Part shown: positions 63,292 through 64,000 of the stretch, in pieces
How positions within the stretch are numbered: the stretch's first letter is position 1
How the letters are laid out: every line of letters starts with the position of its first letter
Assembly: GCF_002240055.1 (NCBI RefSeq)
Contig: NZ_CP016753.1
Location: 1,364,001 to 1,428,000, forward strand
Length of the DNA stretch: 64,000 bases
Reading direction: 5' to 3'
From: Leptotrichia sp. oral taxon 498
Lineage (GTDB): Bacteria > Fusobacteriota > Fusobacteriia > Fusobacteriales > Leptotrichiaceae
The notes under the pieces: model-generated
Seen by the model: the letters and a program-made list of their open reading frames with translations, nothing else
Told to the model about the DNA's origin: nothing
Databases searched by the model: none
Position numbers and translations under genes: made by a program

Positions 63292-63508
63292 TATTTTCTC
63301 CCATTTTTTGTTTATATATTTTTTATATTTCAAAAATAATTATTTATTTTTTCAAAGTTATTATATCACAATAAATCGTTTGGCACAATATTTTCATTTT
63401 TTGAAAAAATTGAGTAAAATGGCGAGAAACAAATGAAAAAATGTCTGTGGACAAAAAATAAAAAATAAGTTATAATATAAACAAAATATATGATTGGAGA
63501 AGGTTTGA

Positions 63509-64000
63509 ATGGATATACATCATTTGAAAATTTTTTTTGAAGCATGTCGGGAAAAAAGCTTTACAAAAGCAGCAAAAAAACTGTATATTAGTCAATCAGC
63601 GGTGTCTATACAAATAAAAAAATTGGAAACAAAATTAGATATACAACTTATCGAAAGAAATTCAAAAAATTTTAAGTTGACATTTGCAGGAAAAGAACTG
63701 TATCGAATGTCTAAAGATGTCTTTGATAAAATTTTGCGAATGGAAACAGAGATGCAAAGAATTGCTTATTATGGCAAAGGAAAAATTTCAATTGGAGCAA
63801 CTCACAATATTGGGGAACCGGTTTTACCTAAAATAATGGTTGAGTTTAAAAAGAAATATCCTGAAATAGAGTTTGACTTATATATAAAAAATAGAGAATC
63901 TCTTATGCGTCATTTGAAAGAAGGAACAGTTGATGTAGCTTTAATGGAAGAATATTTTATTGAAGATAAGGAACTGAAAATTATTGAAACTGAAGAATAT
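63509..64000 (+). CDS. LysR-family transcriptional regulator, 3' end outside the window
   Basis: The ATG at 63509 follows TTGGAGAAGG. The 164 codons present read MDIHHLKIFFEACREKSFTK, then AAKKLYISQSAVSIQIKKLE, a textbook LysR winged helix at about 1-60. The start of the periplasmic-binding-like effector domain follows (GKISIGATHNIGEPVLPKIM, FKKKYPEIEF, VDVALMEE). It resembles the CysB/CysL group. It is divergent from the CinA-like gene, and LysR regulators often control a divergent neighbour, but no target can be named. The gene is cut by the window edge. Confidence 0.93.
   Translation, partial: MDIHHLKIFFEACREKSFTKAAKKLYISQSAVSIQIKKLETKLDIQLIERNSKNFKLTFAGKELYRMSKDVFDKILRMETEMQRIAYYGKGKISIGATHNIGEPVLPKIMVEFKKKYPEIEFDLYIKNRESLMRHLKEGTVDVALMEEYFIEDKELKIIETEEY

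Overview
The window is AT-rich, low-GC bacterial DNA that I read as Fusobacteriota, most likely Leptotrichia or a close relative (inference). Three things point there. The gene content is Firmicutes-like in arrangement (pgpH-ybeY-dgkA, copY-copA, RelBE-type modules). There are outer-membrane traits: KdsA for LPS, OmpA-like proteins, and a giant autotransporter. The autotransporter carries the long N-terminal extension typical of fusobacterial autotransporters. Most genes are housekeeping, and starts could often be refined from good Shine-Dalgarno sites.

Region by region. Bases 1-6.5 kb form an accessory patch. It holds small hypothetical proteins with a YwqK-like tail, a lipoprotein alpha/beta hydrolase, a DinJ/YafQ toxin-antitoxin pair with its own promoter and operator-like palindrome, and two OmpA-like proteins. 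Two separate segmental duplications have left truncated gene copies here. Bases 6.5-12 kb carry leuB, a decayed gene, a PF09818-type ABC-class ATPase, an orphan ABC ATPase, a tRNA-like element that lacks an anticodon arm, and ilvC. Bases 12-19 kb carry RNase P RNA, nadK, recN, an orphan tyrosine-recombinase N-domain, and the copY-copA copper operon with two cop boxes.

Bases 19-26.4 kb hold a 2350-residue autotransporter. Its likely promoter has a 19-T tract exactly in the -35/-10 spacer, so it looks phase-variable. Bases 26.5-32.6 kb are a dinG-pgpH-ybeY-dgkA/PAP2 group. Then come rpsP (own promoter and terminator), folC, kdsA, a class V aminotransferase, lgt, an IS3-type OrfA orphan, a hemolysin III protein and a DXS-like enzyme with altered substrate motifs. 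Bases 41-50 kb hold typA and an M24 peptidase (minus strand), then argG, the glycogen genes glgC-glgA, a nitroreductase and a secreted protein.

Bases 50-55 kb are a minus-strand RNA/ribosome-maintenance group: era, DUF896, a HAD phosphatase, a TruA-like protein fused to a KH-like tail, an HD protein, rluD and rnhB. Then come gltS and a divergent GH32 sucrose hydrolase, rsmB, a CCA-transferase/HD/Nudix fusion, a YgjP-type metalloprotein, a mini beta-carbonic-anhydrase-like protein, a CinA N-domain protein and the start of a LysR regulator cut by the window edge.

A recurring oddity is that the rnhB and dgkA reading frames are broken in lysine/glutamate-rich, oligo-A coding leaders. Three apparent frameshifts all have the same sign. 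They may be real -1 slippage sites, true mutations, or homopolymer under-calls in the assembly. All coordinates, motifs and duplications were read by eye; no database search was possible.
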